Source of the DNA: Candidatus Cloacimonadota bacterium
Lineage (GTDB): Bacteria > Cloacimonadota > Cloacimonadia > Cloacimonadales > Cloacimonadaceae
DNA length: 29,534 nt
Assembly (NCBI GenBank): GCA_023228285.1
Contig: JALOBM010000021.1
Location: 1 to 29,534, forward strand
Direction: 5' to 3'
The notes under the pieces are model-generated. The model was not told the origin of the DNA and did no database searches. It saw only the letters and a program-made list of their open reading frames with translations. The position numbers and the translations under genes are program-made. Position 1 is the first letter of the stretch. Each line of letters begins with the position of its first letter. This document shows positions 22,965-29,534 of the stretch, piece by piece.

Positions 22965-24958
22965 TGCTTCTCTCCTGTAATTTTATGGAAGCCATACAGT
23001 GCCCAGGCCAGGATCACCACCGCTGGAATTGCCAGCCAGTAGCGCAGATTATCCTCACCGGACACAAATATCTGCATAAAGGGTTTGGATGCCAGGCTCA
23101 TGATCACCAAGGCAAATCCATTATTGATAGTATGCAAGAGCATCGCATTGAAGATCGATCCGCTACGTAAAGTGAGATACGCCAGGATCATCCCCAGGAT
23201 CAGCACCGGAACAAAGCGGAATGGATCCAAATGGAAGGCGGCAAACAGCAATCCGCTCAATACAATGCTCACCTTCATGCCGTATTTCTCGAAAAAGCGG
23301 ATCAAAAAGCCGCGAAACATCAGTTCTTCACAGATTCCCGGCGCCACAGCAATCACCAAAAAGCTTGCCCACAACGGCAGATCCATGCTAAACAGCCCGC
23401 CCAGCATCTTCAGATAATTCTCCGGGAAAGGATAGATGGTATTGATCGCTTGCGAAAGCAGCGCCACCAATATCGACGCCGGAATGGCGATAAACGGTAC
23501 CAAAAGCAGCTCTTTCAGTTTCGGCGCTTTCAACCGCAAGACCTCATTACCATTCATTTTGAACGCCCTTATCAGGATGAATATCGGCAATGCGATTATC
23601 AGAAGTTGCGTTAGCACCAGACCTCGCGCCAGATCCTGCTGCTGCAAATATGAACCCAGATAATACAGTAGCAGCAGGGCTATGCTGTAATACACTACCC
23701 CATTGTAGGGACTAAAAAAGCTTGCTTTATTCTTTCTAAAGCTCTTCAGACTGCCGCTGTCCTCGTCGGAACGGAACAGGATGCCTTCGGTATTGAAGAG
23801 CTTGATGGTTGCCCAGATCGCCAATACATCCAACACTAGGGTGCTGATGATGGTGATAAGGAGGTGCGAAAGCTGATAGTCGTTTATCATCACCGCTTTG
23901 AACAGCAATGCGATGTTTACTACCGGGATCAATGCCATCAGATTACTCATCTCGATGGCGGGCAAAAAGCTGATCATGGCCAGGATCATCGATACCATCA
24001 TGATCGGCTGCTCGTAGGTTCTGGCTTCTTTCATGTTTCTGCTGAAAGTGGATAGTGATAACAGCAGCGCAGCAAACAGAGTTGCCAAAGGCAGCATGGC
24101 CACCAGCAGGATCAGGATCGCCTTGATCGGCATGGCAGTTCCCTCCATTTCCAGCCCGGATTGGGATAGCATATAGCGCAAAGAGAAGCTGATGCTAAAG
24201 AGGTTTATGATCAGATTGATCATGCCCAAAGTGATGATGGTGAGATACTTGCCTATCACCACCTCCTTTCTGCCAACTCCTGCCACCAACAGTGTTTCCA
24301 AGGTCTTGCGCTCCTTTTCACCCGCCACTAAATCCGCCGCCACCAGAGAAGCGCCTGCCAACAGCATGATGATCATGATATAAGGCAAAAACATCCCCAA
24401 AAGCATTCCCATCTTTTTCTGGGAATCGGAGCTGTCACGTTTACGCACATCCACCAAGTTCATCAGTTTGGGATTCACTCCCATCCCGCTCAATTGCTCT
24501 TCGATCAAGCTGTTTTCAGCCTCATCTATCTTTTCGGCAATCTTATTGAAAGTCATAGTGCCGCGTTCATTGGAAGCGTCATATTGGATGTAGCTATGAT
24601 ACACCCTCAGCCCATTTGCGTCCAGCGAGTCCCGAATGCTTACAATAGCCTGGATATCCTTGCTGGCATACAGCTCCTGGGCGTTTTCGCCGGCAGGAAC
24701 CACAGTGAAGTGCTCTATTTCGCTAATGCTGCTCAAAAGGCGCATCGAAATCTCGTTTTGAACGCTGTCCGCCACTGCCACAGTTGCTCCGCGTTCTTCC
24801 AAAACCCCGGTCTGACGGGTCATGATGGCATTGAAGCCCACAATCAATAGCGGATACAGGATCACCGGCAACAGCAGAGTGGTAAAAAGTGTGCGTTTAT
24901 CCCGCATCACTTCCATCAACTCCTTGCGATACACTATCATTACTTTCTTAAAATTCAT
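22952..24958 (-). CDS. ABC-2 type permease (NatB-like) fused to a CPBP intramembrane protease
   Basis: A 668-residue membrane protein in two parts. Residues 1-400 form an ABC-2/NatB-like permease with one N-terminal helix, a roughly 140-residue extracytoplasmic domain, and a helix bundle with the cytoplasmic loop GEKERKTLETLLVAGVGRKE. After a linker, residues about 420-660 form a CPBP (CAAX protease/bacteriocin-processing) domain with the motifs EELMFRG (544-550), H576 and H609..N613. The chosen ATG at 24958 follows GAGGT and overlaps the ATPase stop; a GTG at 24979 would add seven residues. It pairs with the ATPase upstream, suggesting Na+ or toxic-compound export, or export coupled to cleavage. 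Fusions of this type are known in several phyla; the substrate is unknown. Confidence 0.9.
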   Translation of the reverse strand: MNFKKVMIVYRKELMEVMRDKRTLFTTLLLPVILYPLLIVGFNAIMTRQTGVLEERGATVAVADSVQNEISMRLLSSISEIEHFTVVPAGENAQELYASKDIQAIVSIRDSLDANGLRVYHSYIQYDASNERGTMTFNKIAEKIDEAENSLIEEQLSGMGVNPKLMNLVDVRKRDSSDSQKKMGMLLGMFLPYIMIIMLLAGASLVAADLVAGEKERKTLETLLVAGVGRKEVVIGKYLTIITLGMINLIINLFSISFSLRYMLSQSGLEMEGTAMPIKAILILLVAMLPLATLFAALLLSLSTFSRNMKEARTYEQPIMMVSMILAMISFLPAIEMSNLMALIPVVNIALLFKAVMINDYQLSHLLITIISTLVLDVLAIWATIKLFNTEGILFRSDEDSGSLKSFRKNKASFFSPYNGVVYYSIALLLLYYLGSYLQQQDLARGLVLTQLLIIALPIFILIRAFKMNGNEVLRLKAPKLKELLLVPFIAIPASILVALLSQAINTIYPFPENYLKMLGGLFSMDLPLWASFLVIAVAPGICEELMFRGFLIRFFEKYGMKVSIVLSGLLFAAFHLDPFRFVPVLILGMILAYLTLRSGSIFNAMLLHTINNGFALVIMSLASKPFMQIFVSGEDNLRYWLAIPAVVILAWALYGFHKITGEKQCVE

Positions 24959-25715
24959 GCGCTTGTACCTCGATTTCACCGTTTGTCAGATTCACATAAT
25001 GCACAAAGATGTCGTCCAGATCGCTTTGTTGCGTAGCTTCCCGCAGCTCTTCCAAACTGCCGCTGGCCAATAGCTTTCCCCGGTGGATCATCACGATCCT
25101 GTCTGCCAGCCGCTCTGCCTCCCGCATGATGTGAGTGCTGAAGAGCACACATTTGCCGCGCTCTTTGCAACTGCGGATAAAGGACACAATATTACGAGCG
25201 GTCAGGATGTCCAGACCCGCGGTGGGTTCGTCAAAGATCATTACCGGTGGATCGTGGATGATGGAGCGGACGATGGATACCTTCTGCTTCATACCGGTGG
25301 AGAGAAATTCGATCTTTTTGTCCATAAAGTCTTTCATATCCAGCAGTTCCGCCATCTCATCCATACGCTGGTTGATCTCGGTATCCGCTAAAGAATACAG
25401 ACGCCCGAAGTAGCGGATAAATTCATGCACCCGCAAGCGGTTATACAGCCCCGTATCTCCGGAAAGAAAGCCCAGATTCTCTCGTACCCTGTCCGGATCG
25501 GTTAATATATCCCAACCCTGGATGTTTGCGCTGCCGGAGCTGGGTTTGAAGACTGTGGAAAGGATGCGCATGGTAGTGGTTTTCCCCGCTCCGTTCACTC
25601 CCAACAGACATACTATTTCACCGTCATTAGCGCTAAAGCTGAGATCATCCACAGCGCGAAAGCTGCTGCCGTCCTTTTTGGGAAACTCTTTCACCAGATT
25701 CATTACATTTATCAT
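24948..25715 (-). CDS. NatA-like ABC transporter ATP-binding protein
   Basis: A 255-residue ATPase partner of the permease-protease fusion. Walker A is at 39-46 (GVNGAGKT), the signature at 138-145 (LSTGMKQK) and Walker B at 158-163 (VMIFDE), with EPTAGLD after it. In place of a canonical Q-loop it has GFLSGDTGLYNRL, as in NatA-type exporters. The C-terminus overlaps the permease start by 11 nt, so the subunits are translated together. The best known homologous system is the Na+ exporter NatAB, but this is not proof of substrate. Confidence 0.92.
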   Translation of the reverse strand: MINVMNLVKEFPKKDGSSFRAVDDLSFSANDGEIVCLLGVNGAGKTTTMRILSTVFKPSSGSANIQGWDILTDPDRVRENLGFLSGDTGLYNRLRVHEFIRYFGRLYSLADTEINQRMDEMAELLDMKDFMDKKIEFLSTGMKQKVSIVRSIIHDPPVMIFDEPTAGLDILTARNIVSFIRSCKERGKCVLFSTHIMREAERLADRIVMIHRGKLLASGSLEELREATQQSDLDDIFVHYVNLTNGEIEVQAHEF

Positions 25716-25768
25716 ACTATCTTCATCCGTTCATGTTTTGCTATTCTGCCTGCTTCGCACAGCGCCAC

Positions 25769-25794
25769 AAAAGGGGGCAGAACTATGTAGCCCC
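25769..25794 (-). terminator. possible terminator after the GcvT-family gene
   Basis: On the minus strand GGGGC (25794-25790) pairs with GCCCC (25778-25774) over an 11-nt loop, then C and TTTT. The stem is short but GC-rich. It lies between the GcvT-family stop and the ATPase gene. Confidence 0.4.
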
Positions 25795-25827
25795 GCCCCG
25801 GTTAATAAACATACTGTCATGTATCTA

Positions 25828-27219
25828 TTACAAGTTCTCGATTGCTTTCAGCGCTTTGGGAGCAGTAGCGGGGCTCACCCCTTCCTGACTGATGTAGCCC
25901 AAAACAGGGCTGCCGGATGGCTTGCGATCGGCATCTTCACGATAGAATTCCACATGGATTCGCACCGGTTTTCCATCCAGTTCCACTATGTCATTGCCTT
26001 CGGCATCGCGTTCAAATTGGTTCTCGTACAGCCACACCAGCCCGATTGCGGCAGTACCGGCAGGATCATTTACATTCCTGCGCTTGGAACCGATGGCTTC
26101 ACGCTGTTCCAAACTGAGATTAGGGGAATTGATACTGGAGCTAACACTACCGATGCGCTTGCCGTCCCGATATACTCCGCGGCCAGTCACTATGCCTTCG
26201 CTGATGATGATGTTCATGCGTTTGTTCACGCCCTTGGCCAAGGCTTTTTGTAAAGCAGCCTTGCCCATAAAATCGCCCTTATTCATGTCGATGGCGGCAT
26301 CATAGAGGGGGGCATTTATGGGATTGTGGGCGGGATCATATTCCTGACCCATCAGCGGCAAACCGAAGGCTCCCGCTGAAATGCGGTTCTCGTCTCTACC
26401 GCCCAGGCCTACCAGCAGTCCGCCCAGATCCAAAGCCAGGCTCACGATCTTCTTAAAATCTTCCGCTGCTTTGGCTATCGGGATGTAAAGCTCCCAACCC
26501 CAACGGTTTGTATAGCCGGTGCGGCTGATGTAGTAATGCTCGCCGTCACGGTCAAACTCGTTGAAACTGAAGTAACTCATGTTCTTTTCAGGATTGTTGC
26601 GGTTCTTCAGTACCTCTACACCGTAAACCTCTTTGATCAATTTATAAGAAAGCGGACCCTGGATGTCCACTTTTACCAATTTGTCGGAGATATCCTCCGC
26701 CTCCACATCTTCCCCATCCCGCTTTTGACGCATCATGCGGTCGATATCGGCGATCAATTCCTGCTTTTCGCCCTCAATTTCCACAGTGTCCGTGATGTCG
26801 TGACCGGCATTGATCACCGCGATAAATTCATCTTCCGACACCCGCATCACGATCATATCATCCTGAACTCCGCCAGCTTCATTGAGTAATAGACTGTATT
26901 TACAGCCTCCCACCTTCATATCGACGAAATTTGCGCCCAAACTGCGGTTTAGCAGCGTAGCGCTATCCTTGCCCTTAAAACGGATCTGCGCCATGTGGTC
27001 GATGTTGTAAATCGCCACTTTGTTCACTGCGGCAGCCTCTTCCAACACCGAGGTCAGATAATTCACTGCCATGTCGTATTGACCAAAATTGCTACGCTTC
27101 ACGCTCTGCAAAGCCAATCCCTTGCGCTGTGCCAGAAGCGGCAAATACCAATTCTCTTCCAAATCATAAAGGAAGGTCTTGCGGATACTCTTCGGAAAGT
27201 CGAAGCCGTACTTTTTCAT
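25828..27219 (-). CDS. GcvT-family aminomethyltransferase-like protein
   Basis: A tetrahydrofolate-dependent aminomethyltransferase-fold protein, most like the glycine cleavage T protein. It has 463 residues from ATG 27219 (AGGAG 7 nt upstream), longer than the usual 360-370. The folate-site block GGVQDDMIVMRV (about 117-128) keeps the DD pair corresponding to the catalytic aspartate, and VINAG follows. RTGYTNRWGWELYIP and LGGRDENRISAGAFGLPLMGQEYD match the canonical T-protein TGYTGEDGFE and GLGARDTLRLEAG blocks, but in diverged form. A charged insertion (about 151-183) and an extended, Arg-rich C-terminal part (about 400-440) explain the extra length. No gcvH or gcvP is nearby. It may be a demethylase or specialised T protein rather than true GcvT. 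Confidence 0.82.
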   Translation of the reverse strand: MKKYGFDFPKSIRKTFLYDLEENWYLPLLAQRKGLALQSVKRSNFGQYDMAVNYLTSVLEEAAAVNKVAIYNIDHMAQIRFKGKDSATLLNRSLGANFVDMKVGGCKYSLLLNEAGGVQDDMIVMRVSEDEFIAVINAGHDITDTVEIEGEKQELIADIDRMMRQKRDGEDVEAEDISDKLVKVDIQGPLSYKLIKEVYGVEVLKNRNNPEKNMSYFSFNEFDRDGEHYYISRTGYTNRWGWELYIPIAKAAEDFKKIVSLALDLGGLLVGLGGRDENRISAGAFGLPLMGQEYDPAHNPINAPLYDAAIDMNKGDFMGKAALQKALAKGVNKRMNIIISEGIVTGRGVYRDGKRIGSVSSSINSPNLSLEQREAIGSKRRNVNDPAGTAAIGLVWLYENQFERDAEGNDIVELDGKPVRIHVEFYREDADRKPSGSPVLGYISQEGVSPATAPKALKAIENL

Positions 27220-27266
27220 CACAAAACTCCTGAAAATATTTTTTTATTGCACAATCCATTAACTTC

Positions 27267-27283
27267 ACTTTTTTGTAAAGTCC
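27267..27283 (-). promoter_or_regulatory. possible shared upstream element GACTTTACAAAAA before the GcvT-family gene
   Basis: On the minus strand GGACTTTACAAAAAAG lies about 50 nt upstream of the start. A near-identical string occurs before rpsA (8842-8854). It may be part of a promoter, though no good -35/-10 pair could be assigned. Confidence 0.35.
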
Positions 27284-27472
27284 TTTTTCGTTTCTTTCCC
27301 TTTTCCCCACTCTGAAGGTGGGAAGGAGGAGGATTGGTGAGAAGTTTATTTTGACGTTCTAGCGTTATGAGGTTTTTGACGTTTTATCGATCCCCACTGC
27401 AGCAGCCCAGCACCGCAGAGCCTTTCAACAGCGAGCTATACGAGCATTCAACAGGCCAAAGGCCCAAACCTC

Positions 27473-27497
27473 CATTATTCATCATTCATTATTCATC
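27473..27497 (+). repeat. ATTCATY heptamer array 3
   Basis: Tandem ATTCATC/ATTCATT units directly after the TTCAACAGGCC module with its GGCC-AAA-GGCC hairpin. The same module-array order is seen at 21058-21116. Confidence 0.82.
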
Positions 27498-27524
27498 CTT
27501 CAACCAGTGCGCAACAACGAGTGC

Positions 27525-27590
27525 CGAACTCGATATCAAGCTGTTATCATCCAGTGCTCACTCGATGATAACCCGATGATATCTACTTCA
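27525..27590. repeat. 66-bp palindromic element C (inverted orientation)
   Basis: Arms 27525-27551 and 27564-27590 flank a centre, CAGTGCTCACTC, that is the exact reverse complement of the element A centre. The right arm, read backwards, matches 20 consecutive bases of the element B left arm. The family therefore occurs in both orientations. Confidence 0.87.
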
Positions 27591-27730
27591 TATCTGGATA
27601 GTTTTCAGGGTGATGACAATGGAATCAGGTACCAAGTAGAAAAGAGACGTAGCATCGGAATGCTACGATACGCCTTGAAACAGAGCTTCCATAGTTCCGA
27701 TCCGTAACGGAGGATGCTGGTTTTCCGCAA

Positions 27731-27764
27731 TAAAAAAACCGCCCAGTATGCAATAACTGAGCGG
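27731..27764 (-). terminator. rho-independent terminator of tRNA-Pro
   Basis: On the minus strand CCGCTCAGT (27764-27756) pairs with ACTGGGCGG (27747-27739), with one wobble and an 8-nt loop, followed by seven T residues. It lies 11 nt after the encoded CCA end. Confidence 0.93.
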
Positions 27765-27774
27765 CTTCAAATTA

Positions 27775-27852
27775 TGGTCGGGATGACAGGATTTGAACCT
27801 GCGACCACTTGAACCCCATTCAAGTACGCTAGCCGGACTGCGCTACATCCCG
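27775..27852 (-). tRNA. tRNA-Pro, anticodon GGG
   Basis: A full cloverleaf can be drawn on the minus strand. The acceptor stem CGGGATG pairs with CATCCCG. The D stem is GCGC/GCGT. The anticodon stem CTTGA/TCAAG encloses loop ATGGGGT, so the anticodon is GGG, reading CCC and CCU. The T arm GCAGG/CCTGT has loop TTCAAAT. The discriminator is A and the CCA end is encoded. A terminator follows, so it is a stand-alone gene. Confidence 0.95.
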
Positions 27853-28029
27853 ACCGACTTTGTACCATAGATTTCATTCGCCTTTTTTTGGCAAGGAAAA
27901 AATTCATAAGGACGCTTAGTGTGTGACCTTTTGGCGATCAGGGAAAGACCCAGCATTTTGTGAGAGGATTTCCGTAAAAGCCCGAAAGGCGACATTATTA
28001 TATAGCGAGGGTGTGAAGAATCGGCGACC

Positions 28030-28293
28030 GGGGTCCCCAAAGCTGAGTGAAACGAAGGTTTGGGGTAGTTACCGGGGTCCCCAAAGCTGAGTGAAACGAA
28101 GGTTTGGGGTAGATGCCGGGGTCCCCAAAGCTGAGTGAAACGAAGGTTTGGGGTAGATGTCGGGGTCCCCAAAGCTGAGTGAAACGAAGGTTTGGGGTAG
28201 ATGTCGGGGTCCCCAAAGCTGAGTGAAACGAAGGTTTGGGGTAGTTACCGCGGTCCCCACGGAAACACGAAGCGTTTTTGTGGGGTGGTCCGC
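28030..28293 (+). repeat. 44-bp tandem repeat array, five near-identical units plus one diverged unit
   Basis: Units start at 28030, 28074, 28118, 28162 and 28206. Each is GGGGTCCCCAAAG, a constant middle GTGAAACGAAGG, then TTTGGGGTAG and a variable four-base end (TTACC, ATGCC or ATGTC types). CCCCAAA and TTTGGGG in each unit can pair. A sixth unit (28250-28293) keeps the plan with different bases. Forty-four is not a multiple of three, so coding is unlikely. Confidence 0.95.
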
Positions 28294-28314
28294 AGCGGAA
28301 CGTAGTGGAGCTGT

Positions 28315-28346
28315 ATTCATCATTCATTATTCATCATTCATCATTC
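28315..28346 (+). repeat. ATTCATY heptamer array 4
   Basis: Tandem ATTCATC/ATTCATT units between the 44-bp array and the hypothetical gene. Confidence 0.85.
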
Positions 28347-28353
28347 AACCGCC

Positions 28354-28962
28354 TCACACCAATATATCCAAATCCCCCGGTAAATAGTACAGACGTCCAC
28401 TGCGTTTGATGCGTTTCCTCAAGTATCTGCCCAATTCCGGTTCCACCGCTTCTATTTCGTCCAGGCAGCGTGAGATTGCTTTTCGCACTGCTTCCCTGGC
28501 CTTATTTTCAGCATCGAGGAATTTCGCAATCCGGCCGTCTTTATACAGCACTTCCTGCAGGTAACTGAGCAGCTTATCCTTCTCGTTCAAGACCTCTTCC
28601 AGCGCAGCAACATCATTGTTTATCCTTAGTTCTGCTTCCATTTCAATTACTTTCAGCAAGCGTTTCTTAACCTCGGCAATGCAGCGCAAATCTGCCTTTT
28701 CGATGCGGTTATCCGGACTTTGCCGATACACATTCATCCCCTCCAATTCAGCTGCACTCATTGCCGCAAACATCTGCATTCCCTCCGGGACTGTGTTTCG
28801 GGAAGCATATAAATCCCTGGCATAATATGTTTCTCCAGGGTGCCGCAGCAATTCCAGCAAATAGCGCCAACCCACACTCTTCTTGAATTCTTGATTCGTA
28901 CCATGGTAATTCATCTCTACGCATCGATCATGTTCTACAAGTTCCAAAGTCTGCGATCTCAC
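28354..28962 (-). CDS. conserved hypothetical with winged-helix-like motif and coiled-coil C-terminus
   Basis: A 202-residue soluble protein. Residues 31-51 (GWRYLLELLRHPGETYYARD) match a motif I know from uncharacterised bacterial proteins and from C-termini of some large signalling ATPases (G-R-Y-L-L-L-P-G-DL), usually read as a winged-helix-like fold. Residues 90-185 are long charged helices, probably coiled coil, ending in AREAVRKAISRCLDEIE..PELGRYLRKRIKRSGRLYYLP, again typical of that family. Start GTG 28962 is supported by AGGAGG 4 nt upstream and by a consensus promoter at 29011-29039. The gene stands alone. Molecular function unknown. Confidence 0.85.
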   Translation of the reverse strand: MRSQTLELVEHDRCVEMNYHGTNQEFKKSVGWRYLLELLRHPGETYYARDLYASRNTVPEGMQMFAAMSAAELEGMNVYRQSPDNRIEKADLRCIAEVKKRLLKVIEMEAELRINNDVAALEEVLNEKDKLLSYLQEVLYKDGRIAKFLDAENKAREAVRKAISRCLDEIEAVEPELGRYLRKRIKRSGRLYYLPGDLDILV

Positions 28963-29010
28963 TTTTCCTCCTGAATATGTAATTATAGTAGCATCTCTGA
29001 ATACGATTAC

Positions 29011-29039
29011 ATTTTATTTAGTGATGCTTATGCTGTCAA
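29011..29039 (-). promoter_or_regulatory. sigma70-type promoter of the 202-residue hypothetical
   Basis: On the minus strand a perfect TTGACA (29039-29034), a 17-nt spacer and TAAAAT (29016-29011), about 50 nt upstream of the GTG start. It is the best promoter match in the window. Confidence 0.78.
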
Positions 29040-29121
29040 GAAGAAATATTAGCACAACCTATTTTATTTGATTTTGGGCTCAGAGCATGACGTCAACTGC
29101 CGCTAAAGCCAGCAGCCCCTC

Positions 29122-29166
29122 CATCATTCACCATTCACCATTCATTATTCACCATTCATTATTCAC
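29122..29166 (+). repeat. ATTCATY heptamer array 5
   Basis: The longest array, with units in order ATTCACC, ATTCACC, ATTCATT, ATTCACC, ATTCATT, ATTCAC. The strict period of seven is clearest here. Confidence 0.88.
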
Positions 29167-29167
29167 A

Positions 29168-29226
29168 GCCAACTGCAGCACGGTAGCACTATCTAACTAG
29201 GAACGAAGAACTAGTGAACTACGAAC
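29168..29226 (+). repeat. intergenic module with AACTGCAG ... GAACTAGTGAACTACGAA, copy 3
   Basis: Shares AACTGCAG, GTAGCACTA, AACTA and the ending AGTGAACTACGA with the copy at 20971. It follows a heptamer array, whereas copy 2 precedes one. Confidence 0.55.
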
Positions 29227-29402
29227 TGTTGAAATATATGGACATCCCCATATCGCTGATCCAATCGGCCATCCCCCTTATTTCCATCCCAAAATCGCTG
29301 AATATCGCAGAAAAAAATTTGAACAGACCTTTTTTCTGCTTGACATCTGTCCTGCAGTATCCAATGTTTGAATTGCTGATGCTTTAGCTGAGGAACTCTT
29401 GC

Positions 29403-29426
29403 TGTATGATGCCTTTTTATCATACA
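29403..29426. promoter_or_regulatory. perfect inverted repeat TGTATGAT-N8-ATCATACA
   Basis: Eight-base arms (29403-29410, 29419-29426) with an 8-nt spacer, about 95 nt before the ATG at 29522. It could be an operator or an RNA hairpin; there is no U-tract after it. Confidence 0.45.
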
Positions 29427-29521
29427 CTAAAGTTCTTATCATGATCTCGTAAGAAAGAATTGCCGCCGGAAAATGGGTATTTACTAGAACCACCGGCAAG
29501 GTCAACAAAGAAGGTTTTTGT

Positions 29522-29534
29522 ATGAAACTTGTAG
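29522..29534 (+). CDS. start of a gene leaving the window
   Basis: ATG at 29522 preceded by AAGAAGG with 7 nt spacing; only MKLV is visible. The position downstream of several inverted repeats and a TTGACA at 29340 supports a genuine start, but the product cannot be named. Confidence 0.45.

Larger units (their letters stand above)
27223..27774. other. spacer between the GcvT-family gene and tRNA-Pro
   Basis: No gene. It holds the GcvT leader with the TGTAAAGTC string (27267-27281), a heptamer array (27473-27497), mini-hairpin GGCC-AAA-GGCC (27454-27464), palindromic element C (27525-27590) and the tRNA terminator (27731-27764). Confidence 0.65.
27853..28353. other. gene-free region dominated by a tandem repeat
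   Basis: Open frames on the minus strand here only reflect the repeat. About 27853-28028 shows nothing identifiable apart from the likely tRNA promoter region. The 44-bp array and heptamer array 4 fill the rest. Confidence 0.7.
28963..29521. other. divergent intergenic region at the right end
   Basis: Open frames on the minus strand at 29211-29508 look spurious. It contains the promoter of the hypothetical gene, heptamer array 5, a recurring module, three inverted repeats (29309-29339, 29403-29426, 29459-29500) and the leader of the + strand gene at 29522. Confidence 0.6.

Noticed and set aside
22965..23000. glmS ribozyme
   Set aside because: The leader of glmS is the coding end of the upstream gene and shows no ribozyme core.
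28030..28293. CRISPR array
   Set aside because: Units are contiguous at 44 bp and differ only in a short end; there are no unique spacers and no cas genes.
27843..28327. Three overlapping minus-strand open frames with repeated NLRFTQLWG-type peptides
   Set aside because: All three frames are open only because the 44-bp repeat lacks stops; no start signals, and the period is not a multiple of three.
29278..29508. Short minus-strand open frames near the right edge
   Set aside because: No ribosome binding sites, no recognisable content, and they cross several inverted repeats.

Overview
The window reads as a chromosomal segment of a Gram-negative strict anaerobe. lpxK implies lipid A. The only ribonucleotide reductase present is the oxygen-sensitive class III pair nrdD-nrdG. 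Two large secreted proteins end in FlgD-like/Por-type C-terminal sorting domains. Gene content and style (amino-acid and peptide metabolism, such C-terminal domains, moderate GC) would fit the Cloacimonadota (Cloacimonetes) or another FCB-group lineage. This is an inference from gene content, not a database result.

Layout. 1-127: a possible truncated gene end at low GC. 192-3427 (+): a tightly overlapping operon of a UvrC-like protein lacking the nuclease half, purC, a single-domain response regulator and lpxK. 3441-5153 (-): a Na/Pi-cotransporter-type protein with a PhoU domain, converging on lpxK. 5154-5764: repeat-rich spacer. 8794-5765 (-): rpsA (five S1 domains plus an RG-rich tail) followed 3 nt later by lysS. 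9150-9779 (+): two small genes of unknown function ending in a clear terminator. 17395-9849 (-): a secreted peptidylarginine-deiminase-like protein, a terminator-like hairpin, a secreted M14 zinc carboxypeptidase, then potA-potB-potC, a polyamine-type importer without its binding protein. 20700-17870 (-): nrdD-nrdG. 25715-21129 (-): a NatA-like ATPase, an ABC permease fused to a CPBP protease, and glmS, all overlapping. 27219-25828 (-): a GcvT-family protein. 27852-27775 (-): tRNA-Pro(GGG) with a terminator. 28029-28293: a 44-bp tandem repeat array. 28962-28354 (-): a small conserved hypothetical with a consensus promoter. 29522 (+): start of a gene that leaves the window.

The most interesting coding locus is the deiminase/carboxypeptidase pair. 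The deiminase retains, with nearly constant offset, every catalytic residue I recall for the Porphyromonas gingivalis enzyme PPAD, including the arginine pair that grips a peptide C-terminus. It sits beside a secreted M14 carboxypeptidase. Together with the downstream amine/polyamine-type importer this suggests extracellular processing of C-terminal basic residues linked to nitrogen scavenging; that link is a hypothesis.

The most interesting non-coding signal is a layered set of intergenic repeats. It comprises three copies of a 66-bp palindrome with a fixed 12-nt centre (two nearly the same, one inverted), five heptamer arrays of ATTCATY type, recurring short modules containing mini-hairpins, and the 44-bp array in which every unit is itself a hairpin.
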